DNA of 64,000 bases from Paragemmobacter ruber (GTDB taxonomy: Bacteria; Pseudomonadota; Alphaproteobacteria; Rhodobacterales; Rhodobacteraceae): contig NZ_JAAATW010000004.1 in the NCBI RefSeq assembly GCF_009908315.1, positions 186,001 to 250,000 on the forward strand. Reading direction: 5' to 3'. Positions within the stretch are counted from its first letter, which is position 1. The number at the start of each line of letters is the position of its first letter. A model generated the notes under the pieces. That model was not told the DNA's origin. It saw nothing but the letters and a program-made list of their open reading frames with translations, and ran no database searches. Positions 35,218 through 44,729 of this stretch are shown here, in pieces. Position numbers and translations under genes: made by a program.

Positions 35218-36735
35218 ATGACCGTTCCGAAGCCTGTCGTCCTGTGCATCCTTGACGGCTGGGGGCTTTCGGACAGGCGCGAGGGCAATGCGCCCGCGCA
35301 GGCGGATGTGCCGCATTTCAACCGGCTGTGGGCGACCTGCCCCCGGGCCACGCTGACGACGCATGGCCCGGATGTCGGGCTGCCGCGCGGGCAGATGGGC
35401 AATTCCGAGGTGGGGCATACCAATATCGGTGCAGGCCGCGTGGTGGCGATGGACCTTGGCGCCATCGACCTTGCGGTGGAGGACGGGTCTTTCGCCGCGA
35501 ACCCCGCGCTGGTGGCCTTTGCCGACAAGGTGAAGGCGGCGGGCGGGGCGGCGCATCTGATGGGTGTGGTGTCGGATGGCGGGGTGCATGGGCATATCGT
35601 GCATATGCTGGCCGCCGCTCGGGCGATCACCGCGCTGGGGGTGCCGGTCTGGCTGCACGCGATCACCGATGGGCGGGATGTGGCGCCTTCGTCGGCGCAA
35701 GGCTTCGTGGCCGATCTGGTGGCCAAGCTGCCCGAAGGCGCCCGGGTGGCGACCGTGATCGGGCGCTATTGGGCGATGGACCGCGACAACCGGTGGGAGC
35801 GCGTGGGCCGCGCCTATGCGGCGATGGTGCAGGGCGCGGGCGAGACGGCGCCGGATGCGGTGGCGGCGGTGGCAGCATCCTATGCCAAGGGCGAGACGGA
35901 TGAATTCCTCGCCCCCACGGTGATCGGCGATTACACGGGCGCGCGGGATGGGGATGGGCTGTTCTGCCTGAACTTCCGGGCGGACCGGGCGCGGGAGATT
36001 CTGGCCGCGATCGGGCAGCCGGGGTTTGATGCCTTCGACGTGGGCGCGCGACCGGCGTGGTCGGCCCTGCTGGGGATGGTGGAATATTCGGACGCGCATA
36101 ACGGATACATGGCGACGGCCTTTCCGAAGCGGGTGATCGTGAACACGCTGGGCGAATGGGTGGCCAAGCAGGGGCGGACGCAGTTCCGGCTGGCGGAGAC
36201 GGAGAAATATCCGCATGTGACCTTTTTCCTGAATGGCGGGCGGGAAGAGCCTTTTGCGGGCGAGGATCGGCAGATGCCGAAATCGCCCAAGGTGGCGACC
36301 TATGACCTGCAGCCCGAGATGAGCGCGCCCGAGGTGGGGGCGGCGCTGGTGGGGGCGATCCGCAAGGGCTATGATCTGATTGTGGTGAATTTCGCCAACC
36401 CGGATATGGTGGGGCATACCGGCGATCTGGGGGCGGCGATCCGGGCCTGCGAGGCGGTGGATGCCTGTCTAGGCGCAGCGGTGGCGGAACTGGAGGCCCG
36501 GGGCGGGGCGATGATCGTGACGGCGGATCACGGCAATTGCGAGATGATGATCGACCCGGGGACGGGTGGGCCGCATACGGCGCATACGACGAACCCGGTG
36601 CCGGTGATCCTGATGGGCGGCCCTGAGGGCGCCGTGCTGCGCGCGGGGCGGCTGGCCGATCTGGCGCCCACGGTGCTGCATCTGATGGGCCTGCCGCAGC
36701 CGCCCGAGATGACGGGGACGAGTCTGATCGCATGA
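35218..36735 (+). CDS. gpmI: 2,3-bisphosphoglycerate-independent phosphoglycerate mutase
   Basis: A 505-residue dimanganese enzyme interconverting 3- and 2-phosphoglycerate. It has the alkaline-phosphatase-like metal site (LCILDGWGLSDRREGNA; C-terminal VTADHGNCEMM and FANPDMVGHTGD). The catalytic Ser63 is in RGQMGNSEVGHTNIG, and the inserted phosphotransferase domain contains SDGGVHGHIVHM, HAITDGRDVAP and NFRADRAREI. It has the full family length. It starts a plus-strand cluster gpmI-envC-ctpA-rppH and overlaps envC by 4 bases. Confidence 0.97.
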   Translation: MTVPKPVVLCILDGWGLSDRREGNAPAQADVPHFNRLWATCPRATLTTHGPDVGLPRGQMGNSEVGHTNIGAGRVVAMDLGAIDLAVEDGSFAANPALVAFADKVKAAGGAAHLMGVVSDGGVHGHIVHMLAAARAITALGVPVWLHAITDGRDVAPSSAQGFVADLVAKLPEGARVATVIGRYWAMDRDNRWERVGRAYAAMVQGAGETAPDAVAAVAASYAKGETDEFLAPTVIGDYTGARDGDGLFCLNFRADRAREILAAIGQPGFDAFDVGARPAWSALLGMVEYSDAHNGYMATAFPKRVIVNTLGEWVAKQGRTQFRLAETEKYPHVTFFLNGGREEPFAGEDRQMPKSPKVATYDLQPEMSAPEVGAALVGAIRKGYDLIVVNFANPDMVGHTGDLGAAIRACEAVDACLGAAVAELEARGGAMIVTADHGNCEMMIDPGTGGPHTAHTTNPVPVILMGGPEGAVLRAGRLADLAPTVLHLMGLPQPPEMTGTSLIA

Positions 36736-37862
36736 GGCGGCACCTGTCCCTTGCCCGGAAGGCGATGCTGGTCGCGCTGCTGGGGCTGGCCCTGCCTGCC
36801 ACGGCGCAGACCGTGGCCGAACAGGCGGGGCAGGCGGCGGCCGATCTGCAGGCGGCGGTGGCGGCGATGGAAGAGGCCGAGGGCGCGCGTGATCGGGTGG
36901 CCGCGCTGACCCAGACGATCCGCGCCTATGAGGATGGTCTGGCCGCATTGCGCGAGGCCTTGCGGCAGGCATCCCTGCGCGAGACGGCGCTGAACCTGCA
37001 GTTCAATGCAGAGCGCGAGCGGATTTCGCAGCTGGTGGGGGTGCTGGGGCAACTGGAGGCGGAGCCGGGGCCTTTGCTGCTTTTGCATCCGACGGGGCCG
37101 CTTGGAACGGTGCGGTCGGGCATGATGCTGGCCGATGTGACGCCCGCCCTGCAGGCCGAGGCGGCACGGCTGCGGAGCGAGTTGCAGGAGTTGCGCGATC
37201 TGCGCGCCTTGCAGGTGGCGGCGGGCGAGACGCTGGCGCGGGGCCTGAGCACGGCGCAGGCGGCGCGGACGGCGCTGAGCCAGGCGATCAGTGACCGGAC
37301 GGAACTGCCGCGCCGGTTCACCGAGGATCCCGATGTGCTGCGCGGGCTTTTGGAGAGTGCCGATACGCTGGAGGCCTTTGCCGCGGGCCTTGCGCCGATG
37401 GGCGGGGATGTAGAGGATTTCGCCAGCGCCAAGGGGCGGCTGCCGCGCCCGGTGCTGGGATCGGTGTTGCGCCGCCCGGGCGAGGCGGATGCGGCGGGCG
37501 TGCGGCGGCCGGGGCTGACGATCGCCACGCGGCCGCGCGCCCTGGTCACCGCGCCGTGGCCGGCGACGATCCGCTATCGGGGGCCGCTTCTGGACTACGG
37601 AAATGTGATGATCCTCGAACCGGGAGACGGCTATCTTTTGATCCTCGCGGGGCTTGGTTCCGTCTATGGTGAGGTGGGCGAGGTGGTGGCGCAGGGGGCG
37701 CCCCTTGGCCTGATGGGCGGGGCCGAGCCGGAACTTGCAGACATGCTTGCGGCGTCGGAAGATGGTGGTGGCGCGCGCGAGACGGAAACGCTTTACTTGG
37801 AACTGCGGCAGGGTGCCGAACCGGTGGACCCCGAACCCTGGTTCACCGAAGGAAGGGAATGA
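36732..37862 (+). CDS. envC: EnvC-type murein hydrolase activator
   Basis: A 376-residue periplasmic protein. A signal peptide (AMLVALLGLALPATAQ) precedes two long coiled-coil segments (30-115 and 140-200) and a C-terminal LytM/M23 domain (from about 265: TAPWPATIRYRGPLLDYGNV, DGYLLILAGLGSVYGEVGE). Zinc-binding His residues of active M23 peptidases are missing, as in EnvC, which activates amidases at the septum rather than cutting peptidoglycan itself. It overlaps gpmI by ATGA. The cluster with ctpA suggests a shared cell-wall maturation role. Confidence 0.9.
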   Translation: MRRHLSLARKAMLVALLGLALPATAQTVAEQAGQAAADLQAAVAAMEEAEGARDRVAALTQTIRAYEDGLAALREALRQASLRETALNLQFNAERERISQLVGVLGQLEAEPGPLLLLHPTGPLGTVRSGMMLADVTPALQAEAARLRSELQELRDLRALQVAAGETLARGLSTAQAARTALSQAISDRTELPRRFTEDPDVLRGLLESADTLEAFAAGLAPMGGDVEDFASAKGRLPRPVLGSVLRRPGEADAAGVRRPGLTIATRPRALVTAPWPATIRYRGPLLDYGNVMILEPGDGYLLILAGLGSVYGEVGEVVAQGAPLGLMGGAEPELADMLAASEDGGGARETETLYLELRQGAEPVDPEPWFTEGRE

Positions 37863-37869
37863 GACCGAG

Positions 37870-39219
37870 ATGAAGAAGTTCGTGATGGCCGCGCTGGGCG
37901 GCACGGTGGCCGGGGCTTTACTGACGACGCAGGTGGCCGGGCCGCTGATCGCGCAGGAGGCGGAGCGGAACGAGAATGTGTACCAGCAGCTGGATCTGTT
38001 CGGTGACATCTTCGAACGCATCCGGTCGCAATATGTGGAAGAGACGGATAGCCAGCAGCTGATCGAGGCGGCGATCAACGGGATGCTGACGTCGCTCGAC
38101 CCGCATTCCAGCTATCTGCCGCCCGAGGATTTCGACGACATGCAGGTGCAGACCCGGGGTGAGTTCGGGGGGTTGGGCATCGAGGTCACGCAGGAAGAGG
38201 GTTTCGTGAAGGTCGTCTCGCCCATGGATGACACGCCGGCAGCGGCGGCGGGGATCGAGGCGGGCGATTTCATCACCCATGTGAACGGCGAAAGCGTGAT
38301 GGGCCTGACGCTGGATGACGCGGTGGAGATGATGCGCGGGCCGGTGGGATCGGAGATCATCATCACCGTGGTGCGCGAAGGCGTGGACGAGCCGTTTGAC
38401 GTGTCGATCATCCGCGACACGATCAAGGTGACGGCGGTGCGTAGCCGCGTGGTGGGCAAGACCGTGGTGCTGCGGATCACCACCTTCAACGACCAGACGA
38501 CTCCGGGGCTGGAAGAGCAGATGGCGAAATCGGTCGAGGAACTGGGCGGGATGGAGAATGTGGACGGCTTCGTCATCGACCTGCGGAACAATCCGGGCGG
38601 GTTGCTGACCGAGGCGATTTCGGTATCGGACGCGTTCCTTGAGAAGGGCGAGATCGTTTCCACCCGCGGCCGCGATCCGGCGGATGGCGAGCGGTTCAAC
38701 GCGACACCGGGCGATCTGACGGAAGGCAAGCCGATCGTCCTGCTGATCAATGGCGGGTCGGCCTCGGCCTCGGAGATCGTGGCGGGGGCGTTGCAGGATC
38801 ACCGGCGGGCGATCGTGGTGGGGACGAAGAGCTTTGGCAAAGGGTCGGTGCAGACGGTGGTGCCGCTGCGCGGAGATGGTGCGATGCGGCTGACGACGGC
38901 GCGGTATTACACGCCGTCGGGCCGGTCGATCCAGGCGCTTGGGGTGATGCCGGATATCGTGGTGAACCAGCCGGTGGCCGAGCCGCCCGCAGAGGGCGAG
39001 GAGGAGACTTCGGCCGCAACGGCGCCGTCGTCCGAGGCCGATCTGCGGGGGATCATCTCGAACGATTCGATGACCGAGGATGAGCGCAAGCTGCTGGAGG
39101 AAGAGCGCGCCCAGATCGAGGACGCCGCCAAGTTGCGCGACGAGGATTACCAACTGGCCTATGCGGTGGATATCCTGCGCGGTCTGAACGCCGTCGCCCC
39201 GGCGGCCAGCCAGAACTGA
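37870..39219 (+). CDS. ctpA: C-terminal processing peptidase (S41 family)
   Basis: A 449-residue exported serine protease. After a signal or anchor segment (1-28) comes a helical region, then a PDZ domain (about 95-180, [37 protein letters not shown]) and the S41 core. The catalytic Ser299 lies in [15 protein letters not shown] and Lys324 in [13 protein letters not shown]. Members trim C-termini of periplasmic substrates and often act on cell-wall enzymes. ATG 37870 lies 7 bases after the envC stop. The acidic C-terminal tail (about 375-425) is low-complexity. Confidence 0.95.
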   Translation: MKKFVMAALGGTVAGALLTTQVAGPLIAQEAERNENVYQQLDLFGDIFERIRSQYVEETDSQQLIEAAINGMLTSLDPHSSYLPPEDFDDMQVQTRGEFGGLGIEVTQEEGFVKVVSPMDDTPAAAAGIEAGDFITHVNGESVMGLTLDDAVEMMRGPVGSEIIITVVREGVDEPFDVSIIRDTIKVTAVRSRVVGKTVVLRITTFNDQTTPGLEEQMAKSVEELGGMENVDGFVIDLRNNPGGLLTEAISVSDAFLEKGEIVSTRGRDPADGERFNATPGDLTEGKPIVLLINGGSASASEIVAGALQDHRRAIVVGTKSFGKGSVQTVVPLRGDGAMRLTTARYYTPSGRSIQALGVMPDIVVNQPVAEPPAEGEEETSAATAPSSEADLRGIISNDSMTEDERKLLEEERAQIEDAAKLRDEDYQLAYAVDILRGLNAVAPAASQN

Positions 39220-39259
39220 GCAAAGGGGGCGGGGCCGCGCAGGCGGCCCCGGCAAGAGC

Positions 39260-39742
39260 ATGGTGGATGCCGACAGCCTGCCCTATCGCCCCTGCGTGGG
39301 CGTGGTGCTGATCAACGCCCAAGGCGCGATCTTCGCCGGGCAGCGGCTCGATTCCCCGCATCCGGCCTGGCAGATGCCACAGGGCGGGATCGATGACGGG
39401 GAAAAGCCCCGCACGGCCGCGCTGCGCGAGCTGTGGGAAGAGACAGGGGTGACCGCGGATCTGGTGGAATTCGTGGCCAAGACGCCCGATTGGGTGACCT
39501 ATGACCTGCCGCCTGAGCTTTTGGGCAAGGTCTGGGGCGGCAAGTATCGCGGGCAGCGGCAGAAGTGGTTCCTGTTTCGCTTTCTCGGCACAGATGATCA
39601 GATCCGGATCGAGACGGAGCATCCGGAATTCAGCCAGTGGCGATGGATCGGGGCGGGGGAGATGATCGCGTCGATCGTGCCGTTCAAGCGCAAAGTCTAT
39701 GAAGAGGTCGTAGCGGCCTTCCGGCCGCATCTTGCGCCGTGA
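39260..39742 (+). CDS. rppH: RNA pyrophosphohydrolase (Nudix)
   Basis: A 160-residue Nudix hydrolase that removes pyrophosphate from mRNA 5' ends and so triggers decay. The Nudix box runs from residue 42 to 64 ([20 protein letters not shown] followed by TGV), preceded by AWQMPQ, a hallmark of RppH as against other Nudix families. The [17 protein letters not shown] block is also typical. It is the last gene of the cluster, followed by a palindromic bidirectional terminator. Confidence 0.93.
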   Translation: MVDADSLPYRPCVGVVLINAQGAIFAGQRLDSPHPAWQMPQGGIDDGEKPRTAALRELWEETGVTADLVEFVAKTPDWVTYDLPPELLGKVWGGKYRGQRQKWFLFRFLGTDDQIRIETEHPEFSQWRWIGAGEMIASIVPFKRKVYEEVVAAFRPHLAP

Positions 39743-39744
39743 AC

Positions 39745-39764
39745 GGGCGGGGTTAACCCCGCCC
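39745..39764. terminator. Bidirectional terminator-like palindrome
   Basis: GGGCGGGGTTAACCCCGCCC is a perfect 20-bp palindrome between the convergent rppH and LLM flavoprotein genes, 2 and 10 bases from their stop codons. It has no T run, so it may work as a strong hairpin for either transcript. Confidence 0.6.
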
Positions 39765-39774
39765 TAGAGGCAGG

Positions 39775-40818
39775 TCATTGTGCCGCGACCTTGACCCCGG
39801 AGACCATGTCCTTGACCAGCGGGATGACCTGTTCGCCATAGAGGCGGATGCTGTCCATCAGCTGTTCGTGCGCCATGGGGCCGGTGGCGTATTTCATGTC
39901 GAAGCGCTGGATACCCAGCGCCGTGACCGTGCCTGCGATCTTGCGTGCCACGGTTTCGGGGCTGCCCACATAGAGCGATCCGTGCCGGATCTCCGCGAGG
40001 AAACGGTCTGGCGTGACGGGCGGCCAGCCGCGTTCGGCCCCGATCTGATCGAACATTGCCCTGTAATTCGGCCAGAGCTGTTCGGCCGCCAGTTCGTCGG
40101 TCGCGGCGATATGGCCGGGGGAATGGACGCCCACGGGTTTGGCGCTGCGCCCCATCTGGGCGGCCGCGCGGTGATAGAGATCGACATAGGGCTTGAAGCG
40201 GCGCGGGTCGCCGCCAATGATGGCCAGCATCAGCTGCAGGTCGTGACGCAGGACGCGGAGCACGGAGTCCGGACTGCCGCCCACCCCCACCCAGACCTGC
40301 AGGCCGGGGCCGAGCGTGGGATAGACGCGCTGATCCCGCAGCGGCGCGCGGGTCGTGCCAGACCATGTGACAGCCTCATCGCGGATCAGATGCGCGAAGA
40401 GGTCGAGCTTTTCTTCGAACAGGCGTTCGTAATCTTCGAGATCATATCCGAAGAGCGGAAAGCTTTCGGTGAAGGAGCCCCGCCCGAGGATCACCTCGGC
40501 CCGGCCGCCGGAGATGGCGTTGAGCGTGGAGAACCGCTGGAACACGCGGATCGGATCATCCGAGGACAGCACCGTGACAGCAGAGCCAAGGCGGATGCGG
40601 GAGGTGCGGGCGGCGATGGCGGATAGCACGATCTCGGGCGCGGAGATGGCGAAATCGGCACGGTGATGTTCGCCAAGCCCAAGGAAGTGCACGCCGACCG
40701 CATCGGCCAGAACACCCTGTTCCACCACATCGCGCAGCACGGCGTCATGGGGCCTGGGCTGCCCGTCCGGGCCGTGGGTGGTGTCACCGAAGCTGTCCAG
40801 TCCGAGGTCAATCTGCAT
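39775..40818 (-). CDS. LLM-class flavin-dependent oxidoreductase
   Basis: A 347-residue bacterial luciferase-like monooxygenase. The N-terminal IDLGLDSFGDTT and FLGLGEHHRADFAISAPEIV, with SRIRLGSAVTVLSSDDPIRV, mark the FMN-binding barrel; RAEVILGRGSFTESFPLFGY is a conserved family block. The substrate is not predictable. ATG 40818 follows AGGAGAAGACCC, so the Pro/Arg-rich upstream extension of the frame across the palindrome array is not coding. The upstream region is the palindrome array at 40874-41026. Confidence 0.9.
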   Translation of the reverse strand: MQIDLGLDSFGDTTHGPDGQPRPHDAVLRDVVEQGVLADAVGVHFLGLGEHHRADFAISAPEIVLSAIAARTSRIRLGSAVTVLSSDDPIRVFQRFSTLNAISGGRAEVILGRGSFTESFPLFGYDLEDYERLFEEKLDLFAHLIRDEAVTWSGTTRAPLRDQRVYPTLGPGLQVWVGVGGSPDSVLRVLRHDLQLMLAIIGGDPRRFKPYVDLYHRAAAQMGRSAKPVGVHSPGHIAATDELAAEQLWPNYRAMFDQIGAERGWPPVTPDRFLAEIRHGSLYVGSPETVARKIAGTVTALGIQRFDMKYATGPMAHEQLMDSIRLYGEQVIPLVKDMVSGVKVAAQ

Positions 40819-40873
40819 GGGTCTTCTCCTGCTGCACGGCGAAGATAGACAAAGGGGGGCGGAATTTACACTG

Positions 40874-41026
40874 CGGCCTGATGCAGGCCGTCGGTGCGGG
40901 CACGCACCGACTGGCGCAACGGTCGCCCAAAACTTTTCCTGAAAAGTTTTGGGCGGCGGGTGCTGAAAATCTTGGTCCAAGATTTTCAGCGGGCGACGGC
41001 CAAAATCCTTCGGGAAGGATTTTGGC
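40874..41026. repeat. Array of five tandem palindromes, three with 36-37 bp period
   Basis: Stems in order are CGGCCTG/CAGGCCG (40874-40890), GTCGGTGCG/CGCACCGAC (40890-40911), CGCCCAAAACTTTTC/GAAAAGTTTTGGGCG (40924-40955, loop CT), GCTGAAAATCTTG/CAAGATTTTCAGC (40962-40990, loop GTC) and GCCAAAATCCTTC/GAAGGATTTTGGC (40999-41026, loop GG). All arms are perfect. The last three share a half-site close to CYRAAAATCYTTS. The array fills the gap between the NYN gene stop and the LLM gene start. Confidence 0.92.
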
Positions 41027-41036
41027 GTCTTGGGGA

Positions 41037-41789
41037 TCAGGCGACGTCGCGCATCTGCAACTGGCCGCCGGGGCCGGGGCGCACCTCGAAGCGGCTGATC
41101 TTTCGGACAAGGTCCGAAAGCTTGGCGCTGCCATAGGTGCGGGTGTCGAAGTCCGGATTGCCTTGGGTGATGAACTGGCCGACCTGACCCAGCGAATACC
41201 ATTCGGCATCGGGGTCGATCGCGCGCATGGCGGCGATGATGAAGGGGATGGCCTTTGCGGGCGCCTCTTTCGTGCCGGATTTCGGCGTGTCGGGCTGTTC
41301 GGCGCGCGGTGCGCCGCGCGCGGGGGCGGGTTCGGGGTGATCTTCGGCCGCGCCAAGGTTTTCGACATAGATGAAGCGCTTGCAGGCCATGCGGAAGGCT
41401 TCGGGCGTCTTCTTTTCGCCGATGCCGTAGACATCGAGGCCTTGCTCGCGGATGCGCGCGGCGAGGCGGGTGAAGTCGCTGTCCGACGAGACGAGGACGA
41501 AGCCGTCGAAGAGGCCGGAATGGAGGAAATCCATCGCGGCGATGACAAGCCCGATGTCAGAGGCGTTCTTGCCCTTTGTGTTGGAGAATTGCTGATCTGC
41601 AACGAGGCCGAGGGCCGCCACCTGCTTGGCCCATCCAGCCAGGCGCTGGGCGGACCAGTCGCCGTAGATGCGGCGGACCGAAGCTTCGCCAAGGGAGGCT
41701 ATTTCCTCGAAGATTGCTTCGGCATAGCTGGAGGGCACGTTGTCGGCGTCGATCAGCACGCAGAGGCGGGGGGCGCGGGGGTCGGGCAT
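41037..41789 (-). CDS. NYN-domain ribonuclease-like protein with C-terminal OST-HTH/LOTUS domain
   Basis: A 250-residue protein. The N-terminal PIN-like NYN domain (1-150) carries its acidic residues in CVLIDADNVPSSYAE (Asp14, Asp16), KGKNASDIGLVIAAMD and FVLVSSDSDFTRLAARIRE. A Pro/Ala linker leads to a C-terminal OST-HTH/LOTUS module (about 170-245: AIPFIIAAMRAIDPDAEWYS, FDTRTYGSAKLSDLVRKI). Such proteins are thought to act on RNA; the target is unknown. The palindrome array begins 10 bases beyond its stop codon. Confidence 0.9.
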   Translation of the reverse strand: MPDPRAPRLCVLIDADNVPSSYAEAIFEEIASLGEASVRRIYGDWSAQRLAGWAKQVAALGLVADQQFSNTKGKNASDIGLVIAAMDFLHSGLFDGFVLVSSDSDFTRLAARIREQGLDVYGIGEKKTPEAFRMACKRFIYVENLGAAEDHPEPAPARGAPRAEQPDTPKSGTKEAPAKAIPFIIAAMRAIDPDAEWYSLGQVGQFITQGNPDFDTRTYGSAKLSDLVRKISRFEVRPGPGGQLQMRDVA

Positions 41790-41847
41790 GGGATTGTCCT
41801 TTTTCCCCTAGGGTGCGCCTTTGCGCGGCGGAGGGAAAGGGAAAAGG

Positions 41848-42318
41848 TCAGGCGATCAGGGCGGCGGCGGTGGCCGGGATGGCCGCAAGCGCATCCTGTG
41901 GCGCGATGCCGAGGAGGAGGCCGCGCTGGCCAGCGTTGATCCAGACCTTGGTGGCGGTGGTGGCGGTGGCTTCGATCGCCGTAGGCGCGGGGCGGCGGGG
42001 GCCGAAGGGGGAGATGCCGCCGACCTTGTAGCCCGTCAGTTTCTCGGCCTTGGCCGGGGGCATCATGGTGGCGGATTTGGCCCCGAAGGCCGCGGCGACC
42101 TTTTTCATCGACAGATGGCGGTCGGAGGGGATGACGCAGCAGGCGGGTTTGCCGTCCACTTCCACCATCAGGGTTTTCAGGGTGAGGGCGGGCTTGAGGC
42201 CGAGGGCCTGCGCGGCGGCGAGGCCCACGGCATCGGCGCGGGGGTCGTAGTCATAGGGGTGGAGGGTGAAGGGGATGCCCTTGGCCTTGAGGAGCAGGGT
42301 TCCGGAGGTTTCGGGCAT
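41848..42318 (-). CDS. ybaK: Cys-tRNA(Pro)/aminoacyl-tRNA deacylase, YbaK type
   Basis: A 156-residue YbaK/EbsC-family editing enzyme, which hydrolyses mis-charged tRNA such as Cys-tRNA(Pro). Hallmarks are the N-terminal KGIPFTLHPYDYD, the catalytic-loop lysine in LTLKTLMVEVDG, VIPSDRHLSMKKVAAAFGAK and the C-terminal YKVGGISPFG. It has the full family length. It sits alone between the NYN and frmA genes on the minus strand. Related ProX-type enzymes differ mainly in substrate. Confidence 0.92.
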   Translation of the reverse strand: MPETSGTLLLKAKGIPFTLHPYDYDPRADAVGLAAAQALGLKPALTLKTLMVEVDGKPACCVIPSDRHLSMKKVAAAFGAKSATMMPPAKAEKLTGYKVGGISPFGPRRPAPTAIEATATTATKVWINAGQRGLLLGIAPQDALAAIPATAAALIA

Positions 42319-42426
42319 GATCCTGCTTTCCTGCGCGCTGGAACCAGCTGTTTCCCTGATCCTGCCCCGCGCCCCGGGTCAGGCCCGTGACGGGGCCGCT
42401 TGGCCTTTTCCTGTCATCCGGGGCTG

Positions 42427-42444
42427 GGCGGGGTTCACCCCGCC
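42427..42444. terminator. Hairpin after frmA
   Basis: GGCGGGGT-TC-ACCCCGCC is an 8-bp perfect stem 7 bases beyond the frmA stop codon on the minus strand. No T run follows, so termination is plausible but not certain. Confidence 0.45.
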
Positions 42445-42450
42445 GCGCCG

Positions 42451-43587
<1,137 letters not shown>

Positions 43588-43761
43588 CGGATCCTCCCAA
43601 ACTTGCGATTTGGGCGCAGGCTGGGCGAAAGTGGCGGGAAATGCAACGCGGGAAACGGCGGGTGTTTGCCGGTTCGCGGCGCGGGGGTTGCCTTGCGGCG
43701 GGGCGGGGGAAAAGCTGCGGGGCGGATGCAATGGTCATCCGGGCCCTTTGGGAGACTGACG

Positions 43762-44055
43762 ATGCATGTTCTGGCAAAGACGATGGCGGGGCTTGGCCTT
43801 GCGCTGGCGGTGACGGCCTGTGTGCCGGTGGAGGCCCCCGATCCTGGCCCGGCGCCCGGCCCGGTGAACCAGTGCGGGGCGCTGGATCTGCAATATCTGG
43901 TGGGGGCGCCGGCGGCGCAGCTGGATACGATCCGGTTCAATAAGCCGGTGAGGGTGATCTATCCCGACACGGCGGTGACGATGGATTACAATCCGGACCG
44001 GCTGAATTTCCAGATCGACCGGACGGGGCTGATCGCCCGCGTGACCTGCGGCTGA
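43762..44055 (+). CDS. I78-family peptidase inhibitor-like lipoprotein
   Basis: A 97-residue exported protein. The N-terminal segment GLALAVTACVPVEAP ends in a lipobox-like Thr-Ala-Cys, so Cys20 is probably lipidated. The mature part matches the I78 inhibitor pattern: CGALDLQYLVGAPAAQLD, RVIYPDTAVTMDYNPDRLNF and the end GLIARVTCG, with two cysteines that probably pair. It may guard the periplasm against serine proteases. ATG 43762 follows GGGAGACTGACG. Confidence 0.85.
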   Translation: MHVLAKTMAGLGLALAVTACVPVEAPDPGPAPGPVNQCGALDLQYLVGAPAAQLDTIRFNKPVRVIYPDTAVTMDYNPDRLNFQIDRTGLIARVTCG

Positions 44056-44063
44056 TGCGAAAA

Positions 44064-44088
44064 GGCCCCCGCCGATGGGGCGGGGGCC
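44064..44088. terminator. Bidirectional Rho-independent terminator
   Basis: GGCCCCCGCC-GATGG-GGCGGGGGCC is a 10-bp perfect stem between the convergent I78-type and cytochrome c' genes. It is followed by TGTTT on the plus strand and by TTTTC on the minus strand. Confidence 0.75.
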
Positions 44089-44116
44089 TGTTTGCGGCGG
44101 GCGTGCCGGGCGCGGA

Positions 44117-44554
44117 TCAGCTGGGCGTGCGATAGGTGCTGTGGCAATCGCGGCAGGTGCCGCCGATGGCGCCCATGCCGGCCTGCACGCCTTCGAGCGT
44201 GGTGGCATCGACGGCCTCGGCCGCGGTTTTGAGCGCGTTCGCCTTGGCGAGGTAATCTTCCCAGTTCGTCCAGATTTCGGGCTTCGAGGTGGATTTCGGA
44301 TCGGTCGCCTGCGGTTCGAACTTGGCCGGAATTTCGGTGGCGGCGGCGACGAGGGCGGCTTTCGCGGCCTCGGCTGCGGCGGCGTCGAAGGGGGTTTCGC
44401 CCCCGGCCATCTTGCCAAGGATGCCGGTGTTCATCCCGATCGTATCCATCAGGACCTGACGTTCCCGCACGGTGGGATCGGTGGCTTCGGCGGCGATGGC
44501 GGCCCCGGCGACAAGGGCAAAGCCCAGCACGAGGGTCTTGGCGGCAAGCTTCAT
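44117..44554 (-). CDS. cycP: Cytochrome c' (c-prime)
   Basis: A 145-residue periplasmic four-helix heme protein. A signal peptide (LVLGFALVAGAAIAAEA) precedes helices typical of the family (RERQVLMDTIGMNTGILGKM, EIWTNWEDYLAKANALKTAA). The heme site is CRDCH at 134-138 near the C-terminus, as in all cytochromes c'. Members bind NO and help resist nitrosative stress. ATG 44554 follows AGGGAG. It is divergent from SOS-controlled imuB, from which it is separated by 175 bases. Confidence 0.93.
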   Translation of the reverse strand: MKLAAKTLVLGFALVAGAAIAAEATDPTVRERQVLMDTIGMNTGILGKMAGGETPFDAAAAEAAKAALVAAATEIPAKFEPQATDPKSTSKPEIWTNWEDYLAKANALKTAAEAVDATTLEGVQAGMGAIGGTCRDCHSTYRTPS

Positions 44555-44710
44555 TCTTCGACTCCCTGATGGCAATGGTGCGTCACTCGAACGTGCAGAG
44601 TGCCTTGGCTGCGTCACGTTGTCACCGGGGCATCCGGCATTCTCACGGAAAGTTTTCAGGCGCTTGATCGCGGGGGTGGCTGGACTTTTCGGGGCGATGG
44701 GGGAAGATCG

Positions 44711-44725
44711 GAACAAAACTGGAAC
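44711..44725 (+). promoter_or_regulatory. SOS (LexA) box before imuB
   Basis: GAACAAAACTGGAAC fits the alphaproteobacterial LexA operator GAAC-N7-GAAC exactly. It ends 4 bases before the imuB ATG, so a bound repressor would block initiation. This supports DNA-damage induction of imuB. Confidence 0.8.
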
Positions 44726-44729
44726 ATCC

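Noticed and set aside
34543-36417. A long minus-strand frame across the G-rich spacer and gpmI
   Set aside because: It is the complement of gpmI plus a Pro/Arg-rich low-complexity translation of the G-rich repeats; there is no start signal or family.
40874-41026. CRISPR-like array suggested by the 36-37 bp period
   Set aside because: Units differ in sequence from each other, there are no unique spacers between identical repeats, and no cas gene is present.
40819-41202. N-terminal extension of the LLM flavoprotein through the palindrome array
   Set aside because: AGGAGAAG just before ATG 40818 and the family N-terminus fix the start; the extension only translates the hairpins.
44472-44729. 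imuA or an N-terminal extension of imuB upstream
   Set aside because: Only 175 bases separate imuB from the divergent cytochrome c' gene, and the longer frame crosses the SOS box and that gene's promoter.
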